Of a stretch of DNA of 64,000 nucleotides, positions 25,901 to 39,445 are shown in pieces. Position numbers and translations under genes: made by a program. Position 1 is the stretch's first letter; each line of letters begins with the position of its first letter. The notes under the pieces were generated by a model. The model had not been told where the DNA came from. It ran no database searches and saw only the letters and a list, made by a program, of their open reading frames with translations. This stretch comes from Orientallactaga sibirica (Eukaryota; Chordata; Mammalia; Rodentia; Dipodidae), in assembly GCA_036365145.1 (NCBI GenBank), contig JAEOAD010000015.1:13571501-13635500 (forward strand), read 5' to 3'.

Positions 25901-28900
25901 AATCTCTTGCACAAATAGCAAAATATTTGTTTAGTGAAAGAATTTAAGAATAATATATTAACACTAGGATTTATAATAATTTTTATTCTCTGGCTAGAGC
26001 TCCAGGTTATCATAAAATCTGCAAGGATAGTTAGTGGTTAATTATAAAGCAATAACTATTCTAGAGTTGGGGAGATACTTCAGTGGTTATAAAAATACTA
26101 AAAAACAATAAAAAATTAAGTATTACAAACTGTTTCTTTACTTATAGAAGTTAAAAGTTTTAATAGAAAGCTAAATTAACTCTTCAATTTGTTGGGCAAT
26201 ATCTGGTACTTAGGGTAATTATTTAGCTGTCAAAATTTATGACTCATTTACTAGCAAGGCCAATTATAACTATGATAAAAATGCATATTAATTGCTTTTT
26301 GATAAATAATAGATTAAAAATTAAAAAATAGGAAAAACTAGATTAAATGAATAAAAATTAGAAGAATAGCTAATTATAAGAAAAAAATGTAATTTCACTA
26401 TTTTCAAGTGTACAGACAAACACTGATTAAATGTGCTAAAAATACAGTGTCTGAACCCAGATTCTAGTGTGGAGTTAGCCAAGCATCATATTGTTTGTGT
26501 TTCATTCTTTACTGTAATCTTTATGATTTCAAGATGCATCTCCAGGCTAAAGTATATCATTCTTTCCCACTCAGCACAGTAACTACAGATATCAATAATA
26601 AGCTGACTGACATCTTGGATCTACTGACATGATTACACAAAAAGCAATATGGGGACTGGAGAGATGGCTTAGTGGTTAAGGTGCTTGCCTGTGAAGCCAA
26701 AGGACCCAGGTTCGATTCCCCAGTACCCACGTAAGTCAGATGCACAAGGGAGCGCATGCGTCTGGAGTTCGTTTGCAGTGGCTAGAGGTCCTGGCATATC
26801 CATCTCTCTCTGTCTGTCTCCTCCCTCCCTCCTCTCTTTCTCTCTCTGCTTGCAAATAAATAAATAAAAATTTTTAAAAAAGCAATATGGGAAAGAGTAC
26901 AGTAATTTGAATTTTTTTTTCATGGTCATTTCTTTATTTCTGCCACTTAGCATTTCTTTCCAGACACTCACCATCTCAAACCTACCAAGGGCCTAGACTG
27001 TTCAGTCTCCCAATCTCCTTTCTATTTTATTCTTATTACTATCAATATTAATTTTTTTTTTTCGAGGGAGGGTCTCACTCTGGTCCAGGCTGACCTGGAA
27101 TTAACTATGTAGTCTCAGGGTTGCCTCGAACTCACGGCGATCCTCCTACCTCTGCCTCCCAAGTGCTGGAATTAAAGGCGTGCGCCACCATGCCCGGCAT
27201 CAATATTAATTTTTATAAACCATTACTTTCATGAAGTAAATATAATTTACATGCTTTTAAGAGTAAATAGCATAATTTATAAATTTCAACATAATCTTAA
27301 TTACCTTGAATCCTAAAATTAGAAATCACAAGTTAACTATAACTAATGGAATACTAAATGTACAGAACAAAAAAAAAGCCACGTAAAAATATTGATCAAG
27401 TGATACGAAATATTTGTAACATGGTATAGACATTTTATTTGTAGAAAGTAAATACAATTTCAAAGCATCAAATATAAACTTATTTTAACATCTAATCTTT
27501 CCTTAGTGGTAAATATTCTAAAATAGTCTGTGACAAAGTGCCCATGGTTAAAAGTAAATGCATTTGGCATAGTACTGTGTTTAATGAGCTAATAATATAG
27601 ATTTCAAAATGTATTATGACTTAGAATATATTTTCTTTTCCTTCCTTTGGAAGATTTCAAAATAAATAAAAGCACAGTTTTAAATGAAACCGTACAGTAA
27701 TTTAAAAACACTAATATTATTCACAGCTAAGTTCACTATGAAAAAAATCCAATGTTGCAATAAAAAGTAATGTTCAGTTACCTCTCAAGCAAACTTTGAC
27801 CCTTCAAAATCTGTGTAAGTTTTAATGCTTGTTCTTTTCCAACTCCAGGGACTCCCTTTTCACAAAGCAGAAAAACACACTCAAATGTTAATAATTAGGG
27901 AATGGTTAAATAAAGTGTAGTACATTAATTCAATGGAAGATTGTACACTGAAACAAAGAATAAAATACCTCTACTTAATGATAGGAAAATTGTGTAAGGT
28001 TTATTGTTAAGTGCAAAACAAAATTGCACAACAGTTTATGGATGCATTCTGTGGATCTGTAAATAATAGAACAATCATACTGTTAACCTATGTAAATAAA
28101 CAAATCTTGAGGGTTACAGTCAAACCAGAGTATTGTGTGTTATGTGAAGGTACAGAAGGACAGCAGAGGACAGCCTGCTGTTAGAAACTTGCTGTTCATC
28201 TCAGGTATTGGCAACCTTTTTTTGAGATAGTCTCTCTCTGACCTGGAGCTTGCCACATAGGTTAAAGTAGCTGGCCAGCAAGCTCCAGGGATCAGCCTAT
28301 CTGCTTCCCCAGTGCTGGGATTACAAATATGTGCCACTATGCTTGGTTTTTAATATGGGTACTGGGGACTGAATTCAGGCCCTTATGGTTGCAAAGCAAG
28401 CACTTTACTGATTGAGCTATTCTCCTACCTTCCTTGAGTGTTTTTTTTTAGGAAGATCTGATAATATTTCATTTGCATGAGCTTCATATTTATAATCAGA
28501 AAACCAATTTCATTTAATTGTATGAAAATGCAAGACACTGATCTCCAAAAGAAATTAGTTCCGCCAGGTATGGTGGCGCATGCCTTTAATCACAGCACTT
28601 GGGAGGCACAAGTAAGAGGATCGCCATGGGTCCAGGCCACCCTGAGACTACGTAGAGAATTCCATGTCAGCCTGAGCTACAAGTGAGACCCTACCTCAAA
28701 AAACCAAAAAATAAAAATAAAAATAATAAATTAGTTCCATGCTAAAAATTAAGAAATGGCTAGAGCAATGGCTCAGCAGTTAAAAGCTTTTTGCTTGCAA
28801 AGTATAATGGCCCAGGTCAATCCCCAGTACCCACATAAAGCAAGACAAACAAAATGGTACATATATCTGGAGTTCATTTGTGGTGGTAGGAGGCCTGACA

Positions 28901-31900
28901 CACCCATACTCTCGCTTTCTCAAATAAATATATATTTTTTTAATTAAGAAAATTAAAATGTGAATCTGTAACACACAAAACCTATATGCAAACATCCATG
29001 TAATAATTTCTGGTTTAAATGGAGTCTTCTGCTTCCTTAAAGTTTACGAATATCTTTATTAGTTGCCTATTTAGCCATTATGTACAAAGATAGTCAAATC
29101 AGTACTAAAACACTTCCCACATGGCTAGTAGCCCCTACCTAAACCCCATGAATACCTGCTCACTCTGATAACCTGTTTCCTAAACCCACTACTGCCACCT
29201 AGGACCCATAACAAAGTTAGTCTAGGTTCGGCAAAGGCTGCCTCAAAGTCTATTTTATCTCTACAGCTTGTGCTTTCGGCACAATTGTTGTTATAATATA
29301 CAATGCATAAGGGCAGCAAGCTGCAGTTAAACTTGGTTTCTGTGAGCTCAAATCACCAAGTTCCTTGGGTTTAATAGTGGGTTGTTGTTTCTAGATCTTT
29401 AGCTATGATGTAATTATACATGGGAAGTAGGATCTTTCCTTTCTGAAGGAGAATTTTATAATAGTGGCTCATGTTATTTAAAGGGTTCTTTCCTCATGTT
29501 TTCTTATTAACTTGAAAAAAATGTGGATTTTTGCATTTGGCCATTGAAGAAGACTTATTAGAGATTAAATTTTATTATTCAGGTACTTTCTCCTAGATAT
29601 TAGTGGAAAAAATAATTCTTTGTACTTCTCTGGAGAACACAGGTAAAATGAGTGATTTGTAAAACTACAGAGATGATTGGTATATGGGAATATACACAGA
29701 AAGACCAATTATGTTGCTGAGAAACAGTAATAACTTTGATAATGTTTATGACTAGAAAGCTACAACAGATATTGAAAACTAAAACAAACAAATAAACAAA
29801 CAAGACAAAAGCCACGATTACAACTAGCACTGGTATAATACAAGAAAAGAACAATCCTTATATTTCTTGTCAGGGTAGTTAAATTTGACTGTGAATCTCT
29901 TCATCTGTAGTAGTAGTTTAAGATTCAAATTCATATGCTAGTCTTGTTTTATAACATTTAGTGTCACAACATAGCTTTTTAACACTATCCTGAAATGCTG
30001 ATTGTTTTTGTTAGTAAACGGCTTATCCTTAAAGATTTAAATTAGATTCAGTCATATAATCATGTTATGCTCATATGTATGCAGTATACAAAGAAACACA
30101 GATATGCTAAGAAAGAAATTATGATTTCAGCTTGCCTTTGGAAGATAATCACAACCAAGAAGTATGGCCAGTCCAACTAGAGTGTCTCTGTCCAGGCCCA
30201 ATTTACTCTGGATGGAGGACATTGTGTAACAGTCAACATGTGGGTCCTAAAGAAAGTATACATTCAGTTTAGTCTAAAAGTATTTTACATTAAACATTAC
30301 ATAATTATCTTTAAATACCTAGTTTTAAAGTTTAAATAGAAAAAATACCCTGACCACAAGAGTCTCCATAGCATGTGTATTTTAATAGGTGAAAGTAAAG
30401 TCAGTTTCAAAATGGCTTAACAAATAAAACCACAAAGAGCATTTTCCCCTCTATTCCATTTTGGTATCTAAAAAGGCATACTGTAAAATATATATTATAG
30501 AAAATAAATATTCCTTATTATTACTAGTTTGGTACACATAGTATTCTAGTATTCTACAAACCTGCTTTCTTTGACACATATATACTAATATTTATTAACT
30601 ATTTTTCAATGTGAAAAATATAATTATATAAAAATATTACTTTGTAACATTTCTCTCCAGTAATATGCCTGGATATCTTTTATGTCAATAATACCTACCT
30701 TTTAAAATGACTGCTTAATATTATCATGTTTACTTAAGCAGCATTTTTTGTTTGTTTTTGTTTTGTTTTTGTGAAGTAGGGTCTCACTCTAGCTCAGGCT
30801 GACCTGGAATTCACTATGTAGTTTCAGGGTGGCCTCAAACTCATGATGATCTCCTACCTCTGCCTCCTGAGTGCTAGGATTAAAGGCATGTGCCACCATG
30901 CCTGGCTTAAGCATTATTATTATTATTAATATTTGTTTTTTCAAGATAGTGTCTCACTCTAGCTCAGGCTGACCTGGAATTTGCTATGTAGTCTCAGGGT
31001 GGCCTTGAACTTACTGCGATCCTCCTACCTCTGCCTCCCAGGTGCTGGGATTAAAGGCGTGCACCACCATGCCTGGCTTAAGCAGTATATATTTTTTAAT
31101 GGGGATACTACTAGCATTTGGGGAGGAATGTCAGCAAGTTTAGCAGTCTAATGCCAAGATATAGGTACCCTTGTCCAACTATAAATTTTTACACCTAAAA
31201 TGCTCACTGGCAGTAACCTCAGATGAGAATCAAAACTATGAAATATTTAACCATTTCCCAACAGTAAGAATTTGGTTTGTTAAATTCTTGTAACTATTAA
31301 CAGTCTATAATAATATATAATACTGTAACAGTACTATAACTATAATACATCCTGCCTTATATACCTCTCCTTGTATTTCTGGAGATGTTTTGAGGATAAA
31401 TGTTAAAACTGGAAATTTTAAGATGAAGCAATAAATATATTTCACATACAATTCTGTCATCTATTATTGAACTGATTTAGAATTAAGCCATGTAAACAAG
31501 TCAAATCTACAGCAGAGAAATCCACACATAGGAGAAAGAAAATAAACTTTCTAAAACTGCATTTTAATTTATTTTTTTAATGGATTAGAAAACAAAACAA
31601 AAATTGTACCTATTAGTGGACTACTGTGGTAGTTTGTACGGATATTCCTCAATAGATTCAGGATTTTTATTCAAGTTTGTAACTTGGAGGTGTTACTGTG
31701 GGTGGATCTTAGGGTCCAGCCCTAAGGTGTGTTTGGGGTCAGATCTAGAATTTCAGCCAAAGGTGTGCTGAGAATAGTCTGAGTTCTAGTATAGTCTGGG
31801 TTTCCTACTGTTTGGCTGCCAGTTTTTTGCTCTTGCTTTTGGTGGTGGGTTTTCTTTTTTGCCATTATAGAACTTCTCCTAGATCTGTAAGCAAGCTTCA

Positions 31901-34900
31901 GATAAATCTATTCCTCCCATAAACTGTGTCTGATTTAGAAGATCATCTCAATGACATTAAGCAGATTATGACAAAAAATTGGTACCAGGAGTGGGGTGTT
32001 GCTGCACAATAAATCTAATGATGTGCATTTTAGTCTTTTAGAATGTTTGTTTTGAAAAATGAACATACACTTAATACTTACAACTAGAGAGGACTTCCAA
32101 AGCAATAAGCCAAGTTTTATGGACTATTCTGGTTAAAATTGCAAGTTTTATCAAAGTTTATATCAAAGATATAAAACTGAGAGATATAAAATCCAAAATT
32201 AAAAAAATTGTGGGCTTGCAGATTTAGCTCATCGGATAGGCACTTGCCTAGCAACTGCAAGGCGCTGGGTTCAATCTTCAGTATGGGGAGGGCGGTGGAA
32301 TCACACACATAAAAAATTCAATCAGACTTAAAATTTACAGACACAAGGAATGACTTTAGGTTAGTAAAGCTGCTATTGTCAAATATATTAACATTTTAAA
32401 AAATGACTGAATTACTTTACATTAAAACAATAAAAAAGATGTTTAAAAAAAACCCCTAAATGATAAAAATACAAACTCTTAAAAAAAAAAAACCTGCGCA
32501 CGCCTTTAATCCCAGCACTCGGGAGGCAGAGGTAGGAGGATCGCCGTGAGTTCAAGGCCACCCTAAGACTATATAGTTAATTCCAGGTCAGCCTGAGCTA
32601 GAGTGAGACCCTACCTCATAAAACCAAAAAAAAAAAAAAAAAACCAAAAAACCAAAAAAACAAAAAAAAAAAAAAAAAAAAAAACCTGCTATTCAAGGTC
32701 ATGATTTATTTTGTTCCTAAATTAAAAATATGGCTGTATACCACAAACCTGATATTGATTTTGGAAACATAAAAATATGTAAAGTGGATCATAAAATACA
32801 TATGGTTTCAAGAGCCTCTGCTGGGATGAGACAAAAAATATATATCTGTTTTAGGGATGGAGAGACAGCTAAGCAATTAAAGCATTTGCCTGTGAGGCCT
32901 AATGACCCAGGTTCTATTCCCCAAAACCCATGTAAGCCAGATGCACAAGGGGGCACATGCATCTGGAGTTTGTTTGCAGTGGCTAGAGGACCTGGTGTGC
33001 CCATTCTCTCTCTTTTTATCTGACTCTCTCTCTCAAAATAAATTAAAAAAATTAAATTTCCTCTTTTAAAGGCCAAAAAGGCCAGTGTATAAAAACTGAG
33101 CCATGGTTTACAATTGAGATCCAAAAATGTTTTAAATATACCAAGACTACACAAGGACTATCATGGAACACTGTTGGCTTGGGATGAAAATTTTTCCTGA
33201 CTACTCAGTCTAGCTGGAGGGCAAAATTAAAAAATTACAAAGATGGATAACTAGTTTTGAATATGAGACTTAAACTACAGATGTTTGCCCAATGATTGTT
33301 AAGTTTACATTGGTCCAGTCTTTCCTTGTTTTGTATAACAATCAAAATGTTTACTCTGTACCATTATATGGTAAAAGTATATAACTTGTATTGATTTTAC
33401 AGGACTCAAAGTTAAGGAAAATTTTAAATCTCAGACTTGAAACTTTAAAATCATCTTAAGTTGATAAGTACAATATACAGTATAAAATAGTTATAAATTT
33501 ACTGGGGGCCAAAAGATAAAATGTGGTAGCTTTAAAAGGATGTCCCCCAATGAATTCACGATTTTTTTTTTTTTTTTTGGTTTTTCGAGGTACGGTCTCA
33601 CTGGCTCAGGCTGACCTGGAATTCACTATGTAGTCTCAGGGTGGCCTTGAACTCTCAGCGATCCTCCTACCTCTGTCTCCCGAGTGCTGGGATTAAAGGC
33701 GTGCACCACCACGCCCGGCCTAGAATTCACGACTTTTATTCAAGCTTGTAACTTAGAAGTGTCACTGTGGGTGGATCCTAGGGTCCAACCCTAAAATGTG
33801 TTTGGGGACAGATCTAGAATTCCAGCCTATGATATGCCGATTCCCTGCTGTTTGTCAGCCAGTTTTTTGCTCTTACTTTTTGGTTTATCATTAAACAACT
33901 TCCTCTAAATCTGTTAAATTCCATTCCTCCTATAAACTATATCTAAGTTAAAGGTTCATCCCAACCACATAAAGCTGACTATGACAGGTACCATGTAATG
34001 TTTTGGCACATATATACAAAGCATAGAATTTAAGTCAGCTTAATCATATATATATCTCCAAATATTCTGAAAGTAAAAAATTAAAGTCCTTTCTAGCTCT
34101 CTGAAATGTATAGCAAGGGTACTTCCAGTAATGGTCAAAATTTGGTTTAGCAATTACTATTTGCCAAGCAAGCATTTTACAGATATTATTCGATCAGACC
34201 TTTTCAAAAAAGTAATTTCTAAACAAATACCAAGGGGAAAAAGAAAAGAAATACCTTTGTGTTCATAGTGAAATTCCTGTAAACAGTCTGTGCACCATAA
34301 AGGAAAGCATCGCCATCATTGGTGAGACAACCGTCCACATGGCCACTAGCATTGAGGTAAGCACACATGGCTTCAGCTTCCCCAGCAGCCTGGACCCAGG
34401 GGATTCCCAAGCACTCTAGCATATCAAGGCACTGAAACAGAGAAGAGGTGTAAGATGTTAATGTCTTCAGAGTTTTACATATTAAAACTACTAAGTAGCC
34501 TTTTGGGTGTTTTAGAAAAATTACGATACTCAGGAAACCCTTGGAAGTTTGAAGATATAACTGACAGCATTAAGAAATAATTGCTAATCTTTTAGATAGG
34601 ATGGTAGAAATAATACAGTTGTTACAGTTATTATCTTTTAGAGAACACTGAAATACTAAGAATTATGTAATATTATACTTGGCATTTTCTTCAATATAAT
34701 GTAAAGCAAGACAGTGGGTAGTAGGGACACAGATAAAGACTGCTCAACAATGGATAAGTGGTTAAGATTGGTGGCGTAAAGATGGGACAAAAAGAGTAAC
34801 AGTGCTGGAGTGAAGAGGACTGCTGCTGAACTGGGGCTACCATACATAACAAGGCTACTGCACTCATGAACTCACACCAGATGTAGTGACCTGCACATGA

Positions 34901-37900
34901 TGAAGCCAGTCAACATTCGGTTATTGAAAGGGGATGGGCTTATTATACATTCACTCCCTTCCTTAATGGACTAGTGACAGTTAAAGGTTGCTGGGGAGGG
35001 GAGTCATTCTCTTCTAAAGCATAGTTACTGGTTGGCAATGAGAAGAAAAGGAGTTACAGGGAGGTAGGGGAGCAGGGGAGGGTGATGTAGGGTATATATG
35101 ATCAACATGTATATAGACATGAAAATAATAAAAAACAAAACAAAGGCTGGAGAGATGGCTTAGCAATTAAGATGCTTGCCTTAGAAGCCTAAGGACCCAG
35201 GCTAGATTCCACATAAGCCAGATGCACAAGGTGGCGCATACATCTGGAGTTCATTTGCAGTGGTTAGAGACCCTGGTGAGCCAATTCTCTCTATCTGCTT
35301 CCTCTCTGTCTTGTTCTCTCTCTCTCTCTCTCTCTCTCTCAAAAAAAAAAAAAAATACAGCTGGGTGTGGTGGAGTACGCCTTTAATCCCAGCACTGGGG
35401 AGGCAGAGGTAGGAGGATTGCCATGAGTTCAAGGCCAGCCTGAGAATACAGAGTGAATTCCAGGTCAGCCTGGGCTAGAGCGAAAACCCTACCTCGAAAA
35501 ACAAACAAACAAACAAACAAACAAACAAACAAACAAACAAAACCATAAATAAACAAAAAATATTTAAAAAATTGGTGGTTTTTAAAAATAGGGCTTATTA
35601 TTTATTTATTTGAGAGAAAGAGAGAGGGAGAAAGAGAGAGAATGGGTGCACCAGGGCCTCCAGCCACTGCACACAAACTCCAGACACTTGTGCCCCTTTG
35701 TGCATCTGGCTAACGTGGGTCCTGGGGAATTGAACCTGGGTCCTTTGGTTTTGCAGGCACATGCCTTAACCGCTAAGCCATTCCTGCAGCACCAAAATTC
35801 AGATTTTAATGTTAATTATAAAGTGCATCATATTTGATTGCCACTGTTTTATTCAATGCTATTATTTTGAAAGTCTGTAAATATCTTTAATTAAGGATTA
35901 TGGGCTGGAGAGATGGCTTAGTGGTTAAGGCGCATGCCTGCAAAGCCTAAGGACCCTGGTTCAAATCTCCAGGCACCACATAAACCAGATGCACCTGGTG
36001 GCGAATGTATCTGGACTTTGTTTGGTGTGGCCAGAGGCCCTGGTGGGCCCAAGAAAAAAAAAAAAGAAAAACAAACAAAAAAGAATTGATCACACAGCCG
36101 GGCGTGGTGGTGCATGCCTTTAATCCCAGCACTCAGGAGGCAGAGGTAGGAGGATTACTGTGAGTTTACCACCCTAAGACTACATAGTTAATTCCAGGTC
36201 AGCCTGGGACAGAGTGAAACCCTATCTCGAAAAAGAAAAACAACAACAATAAATAAATAAATAAATAAAGAATTGATCACACAAAAAAATACATTGTGCA
36301 AAACTAATGTGGTGGTTTGATTCCGGTGTCCCCCATAAATTTAGGTGTTCTGAATGCTAGGTCCCCAGCTGATGGCAATTTGGAAAATAAAGCCTCCTGA
36401 AGGAAGTGTATTATTGGGGGCAGGCTTATGGATGTTACAGTTAGCTTCCTCTTGCCAGTGTTTGGCATGATCTCCTGTTGCTGTTGTCCATCTGATGTTG
36501 GTCAGGAGATGATGTCCACCCTCTGTTCATGCCATTGTTTTCCCCTGCCATCATGGAGCTTCCCCTTGAATCTGTAAGCCAAAATAAATCTTTATTCCCC
36601 CCACAAGCTGCTCCTGGTCAGGCATTTTCTGCCAGCAATGCGAACCTGTCTGCAACAACTAACAACTTTTCTCACAGATGGACAAATAAAACAGGTTTTT
36701 CAAGGAAAAGGCTAGTCTGCAAGGTAGCCTGAAAATTTACTCATTTTTCTCAACTTGTCTCCCCCATACAATCAAAACCTCATATTGTAGTAAACCACAT
36801 ACAGCTAAGTTGGTGTTATCTTCCTAAAAAATCAAATCTGTGGAAGATTTTATGATGCACAAAAAATCCACTGGGTTTTCTTTGGGTTGTGGCTCTAACC
36901 TAGGTGGGCAGCTTATTTTTACATAGTGTAGTTCACTTTTCTCATAGTTCTCTCTGAATTGAGGAATACTGAGTATGATGAAACATAGAGCCTAATTTCT
37001 TGTACTTTCTATGAAAAACTTTTACCAGATGTTGCCCAAGGTGGACAAGAGTCAAGAAAACAAAGCACTATGTTGAAAAATATTACCTCTCAGGACTCTG
37101 GTGACTTTGTGCTCTGCTACAGGCATATCTTCCATACTTATCACAGATAAGATACATCCTTTCACGCTAGGCATGGTGGCACACATCTTTAGTCCCAACA
37201 TTCAGGAAGCAGAGGTAGGAGAACTGCTGTGAGTTTGAGGCCAGTTTGGGACTACAGAGTGAGTGCCAGGGTAGCCTGGGCTAGAGTGATATACTACCTC
37301 AAACAACAAGAACAATAATACATCCAACCAAACAAAAAATAATTCTTTCATAATAACCAAAGATATTTTATGTTCTTAGCATTACAACTTCTTTCAAAGT
37401 CATAGCACAGAAATTGTGATGAAGCTGGCTATAATAGTTTTTCCATACCCTTTGTCTCTATCATATAGGATGGGGTTGGTGTTGGAGGACTAATGTGTGC
37501 CTTTTATACTTATACCTACAGGTTGGCAGTGGACTGGGGAGTGGGCCTAGTAGGATGCAGAAGTATGACTATGGATGACAAACTGAGCAGTACTGATTGG
37601 ACATAAAATGCCAAAGAGCTCCATAATGACTACAACATAGGAATAGGAAGAAAGCAGTTCTCTTAAGATACAGATGAAGACACTGGGTATTTAATGCTCC
37701 AAGTATGAGCTTCTTCACAAAAAATAATTCAAATCCACTAAAAATGTTTATTAAGTCTTTCAGGTAGCATATTCAGTAACTGAAGATTATTTAAGAGAAA
37801 AAACACATAAGGACAGAAAATGGATAGCATTTCAAAGAGGAGAAAAATGACTAACACTTGATGCAAAATCTTTTAAAATAAATGAATTTCTAACCATAAT

Positions 37901-39391
37901 TGAAAAGAAAAATAGGGAAATAAATTTTAAAAATATGATTTAAGTCTTATATAATTAATATGTAAAGGACTTAAAAGACAAAATTCAAATCCTCAAGAGA
38001 TAAGTAGGAAAAGGACATGAGGGTCACTGCCTGAAGAGGGACTACAAGAGGGATCACCATAGCAGTAACTTTTTAAAAGTATATATTTCACTGGGAGGCA
38101 AAGGCAGACAGGATCATGAATTCAAGGCCCATCTGAACTACACAGTAGCCTGACTATAAATTGGGGTTGTTTCTCCAAACAGGGAGGCAAAGCAAAAAGA
38201 AAAAAAGGTTACATTAATAAAGCAAAACAAAACAAAACAAAACAAAAAAAAAAACAAACCATTATATCTGGAAAATGACAAAATAATAGCTTCCTGTATT
38301 TCAATTATATCTTATTTTAGAGGTGACTTACAAAATATAACAATATCATAAGTAATGCACAAATAATAATTTGCAACTATTTTTAAGTTACAAAGCCCTA
38401 GGATAAGCCAAATGTATTCTATGCATGAACTATCATATATTTTAAATGAGCAAAGTATGAATTAATGAGGTATCATGCACTCTGTTTACCATGTACTCTG
38501 ATTAAGTCCCTACTATTTTACATATATTTTCTCAGAATTTTCTTTCATTTTGGCAAAATATTACTATACTTATTACACAGAATAAGAACTGAGGTACAAG
38601 TGAGTTAAAAATCTTGCCCAGCTCATATATTAATGCTATTCTCACTTTTGGTTACAGAAGTTTCTCTTTTCAGGAGGCAGTGACTACTGGGGTGACTAAA
38701 AACTCACCAAAGTGCACAGAAGTGACAGTGGAGTGTTCAGCACTAAGTGAGATATTTTTATCACACCCTCCAAGGTTCAGGGACCATAGCAGAGGTGGTG
38801 AAGGAATGTAAGAGCCAAAGGAAGGGGAGGATTGCTTATAATATTGTCTTCCAGACACAAAGTAGCCTTGATGTTCATGACCTCACAGTGGCTGATACTA
38901 CCTACACAAGATCTGCATAGTAAGAGGAAAAAATATCATCAAAATAGAAGAGAGACTACGTGGAATGAAGAAGGGATTCAGTGGAGGGAAGATTTGGGAG
39001 GGGGGAAAAAGGGGTGGTGGGAGGTGATTATTATCATGGATATATTACTATATTTATGGAAGTTGACGATAAAAAGTTAAAAAAACAATAAACTCACAGG
39101 TTCACTGAGTTACATAAAACAAAATTATAAACCTTTCCCAATATCTTAGAACTTCTAAATGCCAGTTCCAGGACTTTACCACAGGTCAGTTTCAGTGCAA
39201 AACATAAAACTCTTTTTTCTGTACCCTAATTGACTATTCACATGACTCTGGTTAATGAGTATTAAAGTTTACAAACTTTATTAGAGTAAAATGTACGCAT
39301 TGATTCCAACCAGAATTATTTTTAAAAAAATAGTGGATCTCTCCCTTTTTATAGGCTTATATATAGCTTCTATTTGCTAATTTATTTGCAG

Positions 39392-39445
<54 letters not shown>

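Larger units (their letters stand above)
31974..33521 (+). mobile_element. MaLR-type internal region with SINE insertions
   Basis: It opens with a primer-binding-like TGGTACCAGGAGTGGGG at 31980-31996, as used by tRNA-Leu-primed ERVL/MaLR elements, and closes with a purine-rich AAAAGATAAAA next to the second LTR. No protein-coding capacity is evident, as expected for MaLR. An ID, a B1 and a DIP element have landed inside. Confidence 0.6.

Noticed and set aside
32212..32296. A tRNA-like sequence
   Set aside because: It matches the ID SINE core; no full cloverleaf or acceptor stem was seen, so it is not a tRNA gene.
33987..33993. GGTACCA directly after the second LTR as another primer-binding site
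   Set aside because: Only seven bases match and the following AGTGGG part is absent, so it is probably chance.
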